Below, one piece after another: positions 9,685 through 17,010 of a stretch of DNA of 19,153 nt; within the stretch, counting starts at the first letter, position 1, and the number at the start of each line of letters is the position of its first letter. Origin of the DNA: Thermoanaerobaculaceae bacterium (GTDB lineage: Bacteria; Acidobacteriota; Thermoanaerobaculia; Thermoanaerobaculales; Thermoanaerobaculaceae); assembly GCA_022865555.1 (NCBI GenBank), contig JALHTD010000174.1, positions 1 to 19,153 of the forward strand, in the 5' to 3' direction. Position numbers and translations under genes: made by a program. The notes under the pieces were generated by a model. That model did not search any database, was not told where the DNA came from, and saw only the letters and a list, made by a program, of their open reading frames with translations.

Positions 9685-11085
9685 ATGCAGAAACCTTGCC
9701 ACTTCTACCTCCTCCCGATCGGTGGCACGGCCACGACGGCGCTCGCCGGGCTGCTGCACGAGGCAGGGGAACGGGTATCGGGAGTGGATGTCGCCCTCTA
9801 CCCCCCGACCTCCGACCTGCTTGCAGAGTTGGGGGTACCGGTGCGGCTCGGCTTCGACCCGGCTGGGATCCCGGCTGACCTCGACCAGGTGATCATCGGC
9901 AACGCCCTGCCGCGCAGCAACGTCGAGGTGCAGGCGGTGCTGGAGCGCGGGCTCCCCTACACCTCGCAGGCACAGGCGTTTGGCGAGCGGTTCTGCCGCC
10001 CGGCCCGGGCCGTGGTGGTGGCCGGCACCCACGGCAAGACCACCACCACCGCGCTGGTAGCGCACATCCTCACCGCCGGCGGCATGGACCCCACGGCCCT
10101 AATCGGCGGTGTGCCCCTGGGCGGCAAGCCCTGGCGGCTCGGGCATGGCGGCTGGACGGTTGTCGAGGGGGACGAGTACAACACCGCCTTCTTCGACCGC
10201 GGCCCCAAGTTTCTCCACTACAGCCCGCACCTGTTCGTGGTTGGAAACGTCGAGTTCGACCACGGCGACATCTACCCCGACCTGGATGCCATCCTGGCAG
10301 CGTTCCGTGCCGGAGTGGCGCTTGTGGGACGTGACGGACACGTGGTGGCTAGCGCGGACGACACCGGCGCCCAGCGGGTTGCGGCGAGCCACCCTCGCAC
10401 CGTTTGGTACGGGCTGAACTCCCATGCCCACCTCGCCTGCACGGCCTGGGGTCACGCCGAGGCGCACCTACACGCCACGTTGCGCTGGCAGGGGCGGGCG
10501 TTCGACGTCCAAACACCGCTCGTCGGGCGGCACAACCTGGACAACCTCCTCGCCGCCTGCGCCTGCGCCCTCCTGGCAGGGATGACCCCCGAGGACGTCG
10601 CGGAGGCGGCCGCTGCGTTCCCGGGCGTGCGCCGTCGGCTGGAGCTCGTCGGCGAGGCCGCCGGAGTCGCCGTCGTGGACGACTTCGCCCACCACCCCAC
10701 CGCGGTGAGGCTCACCCTGGAGGGGGCGCGCCACCGCTTCCCGGGACGGCGCCTCGTGGCCGTGTTCGAGCCCCGTTCCCTCACCGCCGGCCGCAAGGCG
10801 TTCAGCGCTGCTTACGAGGCCGCGCTGTCCAGGGCGGAGGTGGCGCTCCTCGCACCGGTCTACCACCGGGCGCGCCTGGGACCGGAGTTGGCCCTCGACC
10901 GCGAGGCACTGGCGGCCGCGCTCTCGGCCCGCGGGGTCGTGGCCGAGGCGCTTCGGGAGGACGCCGACCTCGCCGATGCGGTGCGCCAACACCTGCAGGC
11001 CGGCGACGTGGTGCTCTGCATGTCCTCCGGGGACTTCGGCCGCCTGCCGCGGCGGCTGCTCGCGCTGCTGCGGGGGGAGCGATGA
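9685..11085 (+). CDS. mpl: UDP-N-acetylmuramate:L-alanyl-gamma-D-glutamyl-meso-diaminopimelate ligase
   Basis: Cytoplasmic Mur-family ligase that re-attaches the recovered tripeptide to UDP-MurNAc in peptidoglycan recycling. The 466-residue product shows the nucleotide loop GTHGKTTTT (from 114), EGDEYNTAFFDRGPKFLHY, VVGNVEFDHGDIYPDL, the GRHNLDNLLAA segment, RRRLELVGEA, VVDDFAHHPTAVRLTL and FEPRSLTAGR. The EGDEY...FFD...KF and FEPRS combination points to Mpl rather than MurC. The start is uncertain: GTG at 9673 and ATG at 9685 are both in frame and neither has a clear Shine-Dalgarno; ATG is preferred as it begins close to the family's first strand. It overlaps pgpA as ATGA. Confidence 0.88.
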   Translation: MQKPCHFYLLPIGGTATTALAGLLHEAGERVSGVDVALYPPTSDLLAELGVPVRLGFDPAGIPADLDQVIIGNALPRSNVEVQAVLERGLPYTSQAQAFGERFCRPARAVVVAGTHGKTTTTALVAHILTAGGMDPTALIGGVPLGGKPWRLGHGGWTVVEGDEYNTAFFDRGPKFLHYSPHLFVVGNVEFDHGDIYPDLDAILAAFRAGVALVGRDGHVVASADDTGAQRVAASHPRTVWYGLNSHAHLACTAWGHAEAHLHATLRWQGRAFDVQTPLVGRHNLDNLLAACACALLAGMTPEDVAEAAAAFPGVRRRLELVGEAAGVAVVDDFAHHPTAVRLTLEGARHRFPGRRLVAVFEPRSLTAGRKAFSAAYEAALSRAEVALLAPVYHRARLGPELALDREALAAALSARGVVAEALREDADLADAVRQHLQAGDVVLCMSSGDFGRLPRRLLALLRGER

Positions 11086-11564
11086 AGGCGGCCTTCGCCC
11101 GCGCCCTGGCCACGGTGGGTGGGCTGGGAGACCTCCTGCCCGCCCCTGGGACCACCGTCGGCTCGCTCGCGGGTATCCTGCTGTACTGGGGCGCCAGCCG
11201 CCTGTGGCCACACCCAACCTGGGCGGTGGCGATTGTGGGCCTTGCCGTGCTGGTGCCCCTCGCCGTGTGGGCGTGCGGAACCGAGGCCGCGCGGCGGGGT
11301 CAGGCCGACCCAGGCCCGATCGTGCTCGACGAGGTTGCCGGGCAGTGGCTCGCCCTCGCGGTCGTGGCGTTGGGTCGTTCCCAGGCGCCCGGCCCGCGCG
11401 AGATGGCGGTCGCGTTCGTGCTCTTTCGCGTCCTCGACGTGGTCAAACCGTGGCCGATCCGGAGGCTCGAGCGTCTTCCGGGCGGCTGGGGGATCGTGGC
11501 CGACGACCTCGGGGCGGCTCTGGCCGCGGGGTTGCTCGCCCTTGCGGTCTTCGCCGTTCTCTAG
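11082..11564 (+). CDS. pgpA: Phosphatidylglycerophosphatase A
   Basis: Inner-membrane phosphatase converting phosphatidylglycerophosphate to phosphatidylglycerol. The 160-residue product has the family motifs in order: PAPGTTVGSL near the N-terminus, IVLDEVAGQWLAL in the middle, FRVLDVVKPWPIRRLE, and GGWGIVADDLGAALAAG near the end. Three or four hydrophobic segments lie between them. The first motif has one residue more than the usual PGTxGSL. The frame is open far upstream, but ATG 11082, in an ATGA overlap with mpl and preceded by GGGGGGAG, gives the family length. It ends on a CTAG shared with the opposite-strand gene. Confidence 0.92.
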   Translation: MKAAFARALATVGGLGDLLPAPGTTVGSLAGILLYWGASRLWPHPTWAVAIVGLAVLVPLAVWACGTEAARRGQADPGPIVLDEVAGQWLALAVVALGRSQAPGPREMAVAFVLFRVLDVVKPWPIRRLERLPGGWGIVADDLGAALAAGLLALAVFAVL

Positions 11565-13600
11565 TGCGGCGCGGGGCGGTGCTCCTCGAGCACCTCCGTG
11601 AGGTCGTCGGCGAGGGGGTGCCCGCCGACGTGGCGGTCCAGCTCGCCAAGCAGCGCGGCGAGCACCTGGGGGCCGCCAGCGTCCCGGTTCTGCCGGAGGA
11701 CACCCTGCAGCCTCTCGTAGCCGAACGGGCTCCCGGCGTCGTCATGCGCCTCCACCAGTCCGTCGGAGTACAGGAGCAGCCGGCTGCCGGGGGCGAACGG
11801 CAGGCTGCGCTCGGGCGCGGGGTCAGGCCAGCGGTGGCCGAGCGGCAGCGAGGACAGCAGGACCTCCTCCACCCCCCCGTCGGCCGCCAGGAGGACGCCG
11901 GGCTGGTGGCCCGCGCTCGCGATCTTCACCTCCCGGCGCTCCGCGTCCACCTCGGCGAGGGCGAAGGAGACCATGCGCTGCTTGAGGCTCTGGCCGAGCA
12001 GCAGGTGGTTGAGCTTCGACAGCAGCTCGCCACCCCGGTACCCCTCCTCGATGAGCGCCGCGGCGGCGGACTTGACCATCGCCATGAGCAGACCGGTGGG
12101 CAGACCATGGCCGGCCACGTCGCCGATCGAAACCACCAGCCGCCCGGGTGCCAGGGGGAAAAGATCGAAGTAGTCACCCCCGACCTCCGCCGCCGGTCTG
12201 AAGTGTGCCCACACCGAGAGCGGGCCGCTGGAGAGCTCCGAGGGTGGCAGAAGGCTCTCCTGGATCTCCCGCGCCAGCTCCATCTCCCGAGCCATGCGCT
12301 CCTTCTCGGCGACGTGGGCGAGCATCGTGCCCACCGACTCGGTCATGGCGTTGAACGACACCGCAAGGTCCCCGAGTTGGTCGCGACGCTTGACCGGGAT
12401 GCGGGCATCGAGGTCGCCTTGCGCCACCGCGCGGGCTCCGCGGGTCAGCCGAGCGGTGGAGCGGGTGACGCGGAGGATCATGACCGCAGCGAAACCGACG
12501 GCGACCAGGTAGATCGAGCCGAACACCGCAGCCACGACGAGAAGCATGGCCTTGGCCTCGCTGCCGATCTTGTCCGTCGGACCGAAGAGATCGTCGATGG
12601 CCCCGCGGGGAGAGAGCTTGATCAAGGTGAGCAACAGGAAACCTTTGAGCTCCTCGCCGCTGCCAAGGGCCCGCGGCGTCTTTCCAGACCAGATCCACAG
12701 CAGGCGGGCCCGTTGCCAGCGGCTGCCCTCTGCGGGCCTCGCAGTCAGCCAACCTTCCTCCACCTGTGTCTGGAGGACCGACTGGCCATCGATGCGAAAC
12801 GTGGAAGGTCCACCGGGCTCGCCGCCAACGGCGATCCTGGCGTTGCGACCTCCCGTTGTCGCCGCCGTTGCACCCTTCACCTCCGCCACGAAGCGCACGT
12901 CATACCAGCCTCCGGGGGTGAATGCCCGCGCGTTGGCGATGTCCAGGGGCATGAGGACGGCTGCAAACCTGTTCCCACGCCGTTCCACGGCCGCCAGGAA
13001 TGCCGCTGCGCCGTGAACCACCTCTCCCTGCCAACCACGCTCGTCCACCCAGCGCGGCAACGGCAGCTCTGCCGCACCGGCGCTTCGCCACTCGCCCGAG
13101 GCGTCGGCAAGCACCCACTCTTCGCGGATTCCTCTCTCCTGGTCGGTGCCACCGGCCTGGAGGAGCTCCCGCGCGTATTCGGTCCGCCCCTGTGCCAGCT
13201 CGCGCACGGCCGAGTCGGCGCGCGCCGCCATCGCGGCGCTCAACCGCTGCATCTCGTTCCCGACCCTCGTGCCAGCGTACTGGCCCACCAGCACATACCC
13301 GAGGACGAGAGCGAGACCCACGAAGAGCGTGAACGGCGTCAGACCTATGAGCAGGTAGGAGATGAAGAGCCTTAACCCGACGCGGTAGGTGAGCTTGCGC
13401 CAGGTCCAGCGCGCTGCCCAGCCAACGAGCGGGAGAACACAGAGAATCGCGACCACCAGCGCGAGGGTCGCCAGATCGGAATCGGGTCGGAGCAGGCGCG
13501 CGACAACGGCGAGGGCTACGAGACCGGCGGCCACCGCGAGATAGCCGTTGCGCAGCCAGCGCGTTCTTCCCCTCGCGCTCACGGGCGTCGGTGTGCTCAT
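11561..13600 (-). CDS. Membrane-bound SpoIIE/RsbU-type PP2C serine phosphatase with HAMP domain
   Basis: 679-residue signalling protein. Hydrophobic segments at about 17-37, 43-65 and 76-108 are followed by an extracytoplasmic region of about 240 residues (109-348) that I cannot assign. A last membrane helix (349-377), a HAMP domain (about 375-427) and a short coiled coil ending in REIQESLLPP (445-453) come next. The PP2C-type phosphatase domain (about 465-670) has the metal-binding motifs GGDYFD (474-479), GDVAGHG (493-499), YSDGL (611-615) and ADDLTEV (664-670). Such proteins typically dephosphorylate STAS anti-anti-sigma factors; no STAS or RsbW-type gene is in the window. ATG 13600 has GGAGGGG upstream. 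It follows the VWA gene by 40 bases, so co-transcription is likely. Confidence 0.92.
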   Translation of the reverse strand: MSTPTPVSARGRTRWLRNGYLAVAAGLVALAVVARLLRPDSDLATLALVVAILCVLPLVGWAARWTWRKLTYRVGLRLFISYLLIGLTPFTLFVGLALVLGYVLVGQYAGTRVGNEMQRLSAAMAARADSAVRELAQGRTEYARELLQAGGTDQERGIREEWVLADASGEWRSAGAAELPLPRWVDERGWQGEVVHGAAAFLAAVERRGNRFAAVLMPLDIANARAFTPGGWYDVRFVAEVKGATAATTGGRNARIAVGGEPGGPSTFRIDGQSVLQTQVEEGWLTARPAEGSRWQRARLLWIWSGKTPRALGSGEELKGFLLLTLIKLSPRGAIDDLFGPTDKIGSEAKAMLLVVAAVFGSIYLVAVGFAAVMILRVTRSTARLTRGARAVAQGDLDARIPVKRRDQLGDLAVSFNAMTESVGTMLAHVAEKERMAREMELAREIQESLLPPSELSSGPLSVWAHFRPAAEVGGDYFDLFPLAPGRLVVSIGDVAGHGLPTGLLMAMVKSAAAALIEEGYRGGELLSKLNHLLLGQSLKQRMVSFALAEVDAERREVKIASAGHQPGVLLAADGGVEEVLLSSLPLGHRWPDPAPERSLPFAPGSRLLLYSDGLVEAHDDAGSPFGYERLQGVLRQNRDAGGPQVLAALLGELDRHVGGHPLADDLTEVLEEHRPAPH

Positions 13601-13640
13601 TCCACCCCTCCTACGCGAAAGACATCCGAAAGGTTGAGGG

Positions 13641-14729
13641 CTACCGGACCCGGGTGCGGCGGTTCTTGACGTAGTCGGCAAGCATGAACTCGCCCAGGTT
13701 GTAGGGGTTGGCGAAGTAAGCGCGGCCGCGGTTGGTGCGGGTGAGCTTCTCCACGAAGTCCTGGAGCTGCGGGTCGGTGGCGATCATGAACGTGGTGATG
13801 ACCACCTTCTGCCGCCGGCACTGGTCGGCCTCCTCCAGGGTGCGGTTGACGATCTTCAGGTCGAGCCCGAACGGGTTCTTGTACACACGGTGCCCCTCCG
13901 TGATCGCGGAGGGCTTGCCGTCGGTGATCAGGAAGATCTGCTTGTTGGGGTGCTTTCGGCTCGCCAGCATCCCACGCGCCACCTCGAGCGCCTCGCAGGT
14001 GTTGGTGTGAAACGGGCCCGCCTGGATGCGCGGGATCCCGGACAGCTCGATGCGGGATGCCCGGTCGCCGAACACCAGAACACCCAGGTAGTCCCTCGGG
14101 TACTTCGAGGTGATCAGCTCGGTGAGCGCCAGCGCCACGGTCTTGGCCGGCGTGATGCGGTCCTCGCCATAGAGCACCATCGAGTGGGAGATGTCGATCG
14201 CCACCACGGTGGCGCACGAGGTGAGGTGCTCGGTCTCGGCCACCTCGAGGTCCTCCTCGGCCAGCTCCAGCTCGCCCCGGGTGCGCTTGAGCGCATTGGT
14301 CGTGGAGCGGATGCCGTCGATCGCCTGGACCTCGTCCCCGAACTCGTACGGCCTCGTCGCCGGCAGGCGCTCCGCCCCCTCACCGGCGGCAGGGATCGGG
14401 TGGTAACCGGGGCCAGCCTTCCTGAGGCTCGAGAAGACCTCCTCGAAGGCGCTCCGCCGAAGTTGCCGCGTGCCCGAGGCCGTAAGCTGCAGCGCTCCCT
14501 GGCTGTCCCGGCCGAGCACACCCTGCTCTTCCAGTTGCGCGAAGAACGCCTCCAGGTCGACGGCCTCGTCGACGTAACCGCGCTCCTGCAACTCGCGCAT
14601 CCACTCGCGGGCCCGCTCCACGTCCCCGCCGGCGGCGAGCAGCAACTGGTTAAACAGCCGCAGCAGGTCGAGCCCGGCCAGCAGTCCCTTGATCAGCTCG
14701 GGGTCGAGGTAGAGATACCGATGACGCAT
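13641..14729 (-). CDS. von Willebrand factor A (VWA) domain protein, partner of the AAA+ ATPase
   Basis: 362-residue cytoplasmic protein with no signal peptide. The N-terminal half (1-165) is helical and charged. The C-terminal half is a VWA domain with the MIDAS motif DISHS (179-183), a threonine in HTNT (241-244) and the Asp of LITDGKPS (267-274), so all metal-site elements are present. Proteins of this type act with MoxR-like AAA+ ATPases, with the VWA metal site binding a client or the ATPase; that is family knowledge. The cognate ATPase gene is directly upstream, across a 77-base gap holding a repeat. Often labelled magnesium chelatase in databases, but no porphyrin genes are nearby. ATG 14729 has only a weak ribosome site. 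Confidence 0.9.
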   Translation of the reverse strand: MRHRYLYLDPELIKGLLAGLDLLRLFNQLLLAAGGDVERAREWMRELQERGYVDEAVDLEAFFAQLEEQGVLGRDSQGALQLTASGTRQLRRSAFEEVFSSLRKAGPGYHPIPAAGEGAERLPATRPYEFGDEVQAIDGIRSTTNALKRTRGELELAEEDLEVAETEHLTSCATVVAIDISHSMVLYGEDRITPAKTVALALTELITSKYPRDYLGVLVFGDRASRIELSGIPRIQAGPFHTNTCEALEVARGMLASRKHPNKQIFLITDGKPSAITEGHRVYKNPFGLDLKIVNRTLEEADQCRRQKVVITTFMIATDPQLQDFVEKLTRTNRGRAYFANPYNLGEFMLADYVKNRRTRVR

Positions 14730-14754
14730 CGCCGCTCGGCCGTCACGCTGCGAC

Positions 14755-14809
14755 GCCAGGAGATCCTTCGCCCCCGCTGCGCGAGGGCTCAGGATGACGC
14801 TTCGCGTCA
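14755..14809. repeat. Interspersed-repeat-like element between the AAA+ and VWA genes
   Basis: The gap contains AGATCCTTCGC at 14761, then a CCC...GGG pair around GCTGCGCGA, then CTCAGGATGAC. ATCCT/AGGAT ends are inverted. This resembles the AGATCCTTCGC...CTCAGGATGAC elements found scattered between genes in many GC-rich genomes. It abuts a perfect hairpin TGACGC-TTC-GCGTCA (14795-14809) that includes the stop codon of the AAA+ gene. Only one copy was seen in the window, so repeat status rests on recognition, not on a count. Confidence 0.6.
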
Positions 14810-16297
14810 GTTCGCATCGCTCTGACCTTCACCACGGGCGACGCGCCGCATGAGCTGGAATTTCACCATCTCCTTGTAGCTCACCGTGCTGTCGAGGTCC
14901 TCCCGCGCCAGCTTGAGGTGCTGGTGCAGGCCCTCGAGGACCATTTCCGCAGCGAACGCCCGCTCCTGCTTCGTCCTGCCGTGCTTCTCGGCGAGCTTCA
15001 TGAGGCCAGGCACGCGTGCAAGCTCCGCCTCGTAGTCCGCAAAGCGCTGCTCGTCCGAGAGCGTCACGCTGTTGCCGGCGGCGAACCACGCGACTATCGG
15101 CGCGAACGGACCCTTGTCTTCAGGCGAGCCGACCTCCCGCCCAATCGCGGGAAACGCTGCCGCGAAGCGCTTCTTCACCGCGGCGCCGATGAGCGCGCGC
15201 GCGACGACCTCGGCCCCCTTCTGTTCGCCCTCGTAGACCATCTCGACCTTCCCGGTGATCGCCGGCAGCAGCATGTGGATGTCCACCAGCCTCGGGTACA
15301 CGGGCTCCTCGCCGGTCGAGAGCGCACGCCGCTCCAGGTTCGAGACCAGCAGCTCCAGCGCCGCGATCGGCACCCGCGCGCTCACCCCCGAGCTCTGATC
15401 GACGAGCTCGCTCTCACGCGCCGCGAAGGCGATCTCCTCGATGATCAGCTCGACCTCCTCGGGGATCTCGACGCGGGGGCCGACGCGTTCCCGCCAGGCC
15501 TCCTGCCGCGTGATCGTCACAGCCGTGGCCGCGTCCACCGGGTAGTGCGTCAGGATCTGCGAGGAGATGCGGTCCTTGAGAGGCGTGATGATATTGCCCC
15601 GGCTGGTGTAGTCCTCCGGGTTCGCGGAGAACACCATCAAGATGTCGAGGGGGATCCGGATGGGGAAGCCGCGAATCTGGATGTCGCGCTCCTCGAGGAT
15701 GTTCAGCAGGCCGACCTGGATTCGGGGGGCGAGGTCCGGGAGCTCATTGATCGCGAAGATGCCGCGGTTGGTGCGCGGCACGATGCCGAAGTGGATGACC
15801 TCCGGGTCCGCATACGTGAGGCGCCGGGTGGCTGCCTTGATCGGGTCGACGTCGCCGATCAGGTCGGCAATCGTCACGTCCGGGGTGGCCAGCTTTTCGT
15901 TGTACCGAGCCTCGCGCGGCAACCACTCCACCGGAGCGTCATCCCCGGCTTCCTCCACGATGCGCCGGGCCAGCGCGGAGGTGGGCCGGTACGGATCGTC
16001 GTTCAGTTCGCTCCCGGCCACCACCGGGATCTCGTCGTCGAGCAGCGTGACCAGGGCCCGCAGGATCCGCGTCTTCGCCTGGCCGCGAAGGCCGAGAAGA
16101 ATGAAGTCGTGCTGGGCGAGCAACGCGTTGACGATACCGGGCACGACGGTCCGCTCGTACCCCACGACCCCGGGGAACAGGGGATCCCCGGACGAAAGCC
16201 TCGCGATGAGGTTCTCGCGCACCTCCAGCTTGACCGGGCGCGTGACGACGCCTGCGGCCCTCAACGCCCCAAGCGTGGAAGGTCTCCGTCCGCTCAT
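14807..16297 (-). CDS. MoxR-like AAA+ ATPase (magnesium chelatase ChlI-type)
   Basis: 496-residue AAA+ ATPase of the MoxR/ChlI clade. Walker A is GLRGQAKT (69-76). The Walker B region reads GIFAINELPDL (179-189), with Asn184-Glu185 where most have Asp-Glu; the catalytic Glu is kept. Sensor 1 is in VFSANPEDYT (Asn226), and LLNILEERDIQIRGF follows Walker B as in the ChlI group. The C-terminal third (about 330-496) is helical and charged. MoxR/VWA pairs act as chaperone-like machines on protein complexes; the client here is unknown. Metal chelation is unlikely, since no chlorophyll or cobalt-chelatase genes are present. ATG 16297 is the first start of the frame; its ribosome site is weak. Confidence 0.9.
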   Translation of the reverse strand: MSGRRPSTLGALRAAGVVTRPVKLEVRENLIARLSSGDPLFPGVVGYERTVVPGIVNALLAQHDFILLGLRGQAKTRILRALVTLLDDEIPVVAGSELNDDPYRPTSALARRIVEEAGDDAPVEWLPREARYNEKLATPDVTIADLIGDVDPIKAATRRLTYADPEVIHFGIVPRTNRGIFAINELPDLAPRIQVGLLNILEERDIQIRGFPIRIPLDILMVFSANPEDYTSRGNIITPLKDRISSQILTHYPVDAATAVTITRQEAWRERVGPRVEIPEEVELIIEEIAFAARESELVDQSSGVSARVPIAALELLVSNLERRALSTGEEPVYPRLVDIHMLLPAITGKVEMVYEGEQKGAEVVARALIGAAVKKRFAAAFPAIGREVGSPEDKGPFAPIVAWFAAGNSVTLSDEQRFADYEAELARVPGLMKLAEKHGRTKQERAFAAEMVLEGLHQHLKLAREDLDSTVSYKEMVKFQLMRRVARGEGQSDAN

Positions 16298-16350
16298 GGC
16301 TGACCGCCTTCTCGGGTACCGGTGAGGTCCTCTCGTCGCATCGGCCTCCA

Positions 16351-16375
16351 GAACAATCCCGAGGCCGGTTTGTTC
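16351..16375. promoter_or_regulatory. Dyad upstream of the ferritin promoter, possible operator
   Basis: Perfect 6-bp inverted repeat GAACAA (16351-16356) and TTGTTC (16370-16375), with half-site centres 19 bp apart. It lies 6 bases before the predicted -35 of the ferritin gene. It is also in the leader of the divergent AAA+ gene, so it could act on both. It does not resemble a Fur box. Confidence 0.4.
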
Positions 16376-16381
16376 CCGGTG

Positions 16382-16410
16382 TGGACAGCCGCGGCCGGCG
16401 ATGCTAGGCT
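16382..16410 (+). promoter_or_regulatory. Predicted sigma70-type promoter of the ferritin gene
   Basis: TGGACA (16382-16387), 17 bases, TAGGCT (16405-16410), with TGC directly before the -10 as an extended -10 element. The -35 matches 5 of 6. It implies a leader of about 95 bases. Confidence 0.6.
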
Positions 16411-16475
16411 CCGGGCCGATCGGGAGTTAGCTCGCCCACGCCCGGAGGTCACCCCGGGTGTGGCGTCGCCTACAG

Positions 16476-16493
16476 GGCGGCGGGTCCGCCGCC
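16476..16493 (+). other. GC-rich hairpin in the ferritin mRNA leader
   Basis: GGCGGCGG-GT-CCGCCGCC, an 8-bp inverted repeat (effectively 7 bp with a 4-base loop), ending 6 bases before the AGGGAG ribosome site. There is no U-tract. It may limit ribosome access; it has none of the features of an iron-responsive element. Confidence 0.5.
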
Positions 16494-16511
16494 GGTGAAG
16501 GGAGAGACGGA

Positions 16512-17003
16512 ATGATCGGGAAACCAATGGAGCAGGCACTCAACAAGCACCTCAAGGAGGAGATGTACTCGTTCTACCTCTACCTCGCGATGTCGGCCTA
16601 CCTGGAGGGGCTCAACTTCAAGGGAATGGCCGCGTGGATGCGGGTGCAGGCGCAGGAGGAGTACGCCCACGCGATGAAGTTCTTCGACTTCCTGCACGCG
16701 CGCGGGGGGACCGTCACGCTCCTTGCCCTCGACCAGCCGCAGTCGGAGTGGGCCTCGGTGCTGGCGGCGTTCAAGGCCGCGCACGGCCACGAGCGGGGGA
16801 TCACCAAGAAGATCCATGCCCTGGCGGACAAGGCCACCACCGAGAAGGACCACGCCACCGCCAACTTCCTCCAGTGGTTCGTGAAGGAACAGGTGGAGGA
16901 GGAGGCGACGGTCGAGACGATCGTGAAGCGCCTCGGGGCGGTGGGCGACAGCCCCGGCGCCCTCTACTACCTCGACCACGACCTCGGCAAGCGCGGCAAG
17001 TAA
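16512..17003 (+). CDS. ftnA: Bacterial non-haem ferritin
   Basis: Iron-storage protein forming a 24-subunit cage that oxidises Fe(II) and stores it as a ferric mineral. The 163-residue product is the FtnA size. All ferroxidase ligands line up with E. coli FtnA numbering: Glu17, Glu50, His53, Glu94, Gln127 and Glu130. There is no haem-ligand Met as in bacterioferritin. The frame is open 18 codons further upstream, but ATG 16512 follows AAGGGAGAG at good distance and gives the ferritin N-terminus. It has its own promoter and is divergent from the AAA+ gene. It ends 7 bases from the opposing htpX stop with no clear terminator between them. Confidence 0.95.
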   Translation: MIGKPMEQALNKHLKEEMYSFYLYLAMSAYLEGLNFKGMAAWMRVQAQEEYAHAMKFFDFLHARGGTVTLLALDQPQSEWASVLAAFKAAHGHERGITKKIHALADKATTEKDHATANFLQWFVKEQVEEEATVETIVKRLGAVGDSPGALYYLDHDLGKRGK

Positions 17004-17010
17004 GTCCCCC

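Noticed and set aside
10404..11081. Upstream extension of the pgpA frame
   Set aside because: It runs through mpl in another frame and is Arg/Gly/Pro-rich nonsense; the family-length protein starts at 11082.
10976..13375. 799-residue open frame on the plus strand
   Set aside because: It overlaps mpl, pgpA and the phosphatase gene, all with clear motifs; composition is that of a shadow frame.
13641..16297. Magnesium or cobalt chelatase
   Set aside because: The fold family is shared, but there is no large chelatase subunit and no tetrapyrrole gene nearby; a MoxR/VWA pair is the better reading despite the B12 riboswitch several kilobases away.
14918..16303. 461-residue open frame opposite the AAA+ gene
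   Set aside because: Shadow of the AAA+ ATPase; no recognisable domain.
16458..16511. 18-codon N-terminal extension of ferritin
   Set aside because: It reads through the leader hairpin and ribosome site; the ferroxidase numbering fits only the ATG at 16512.
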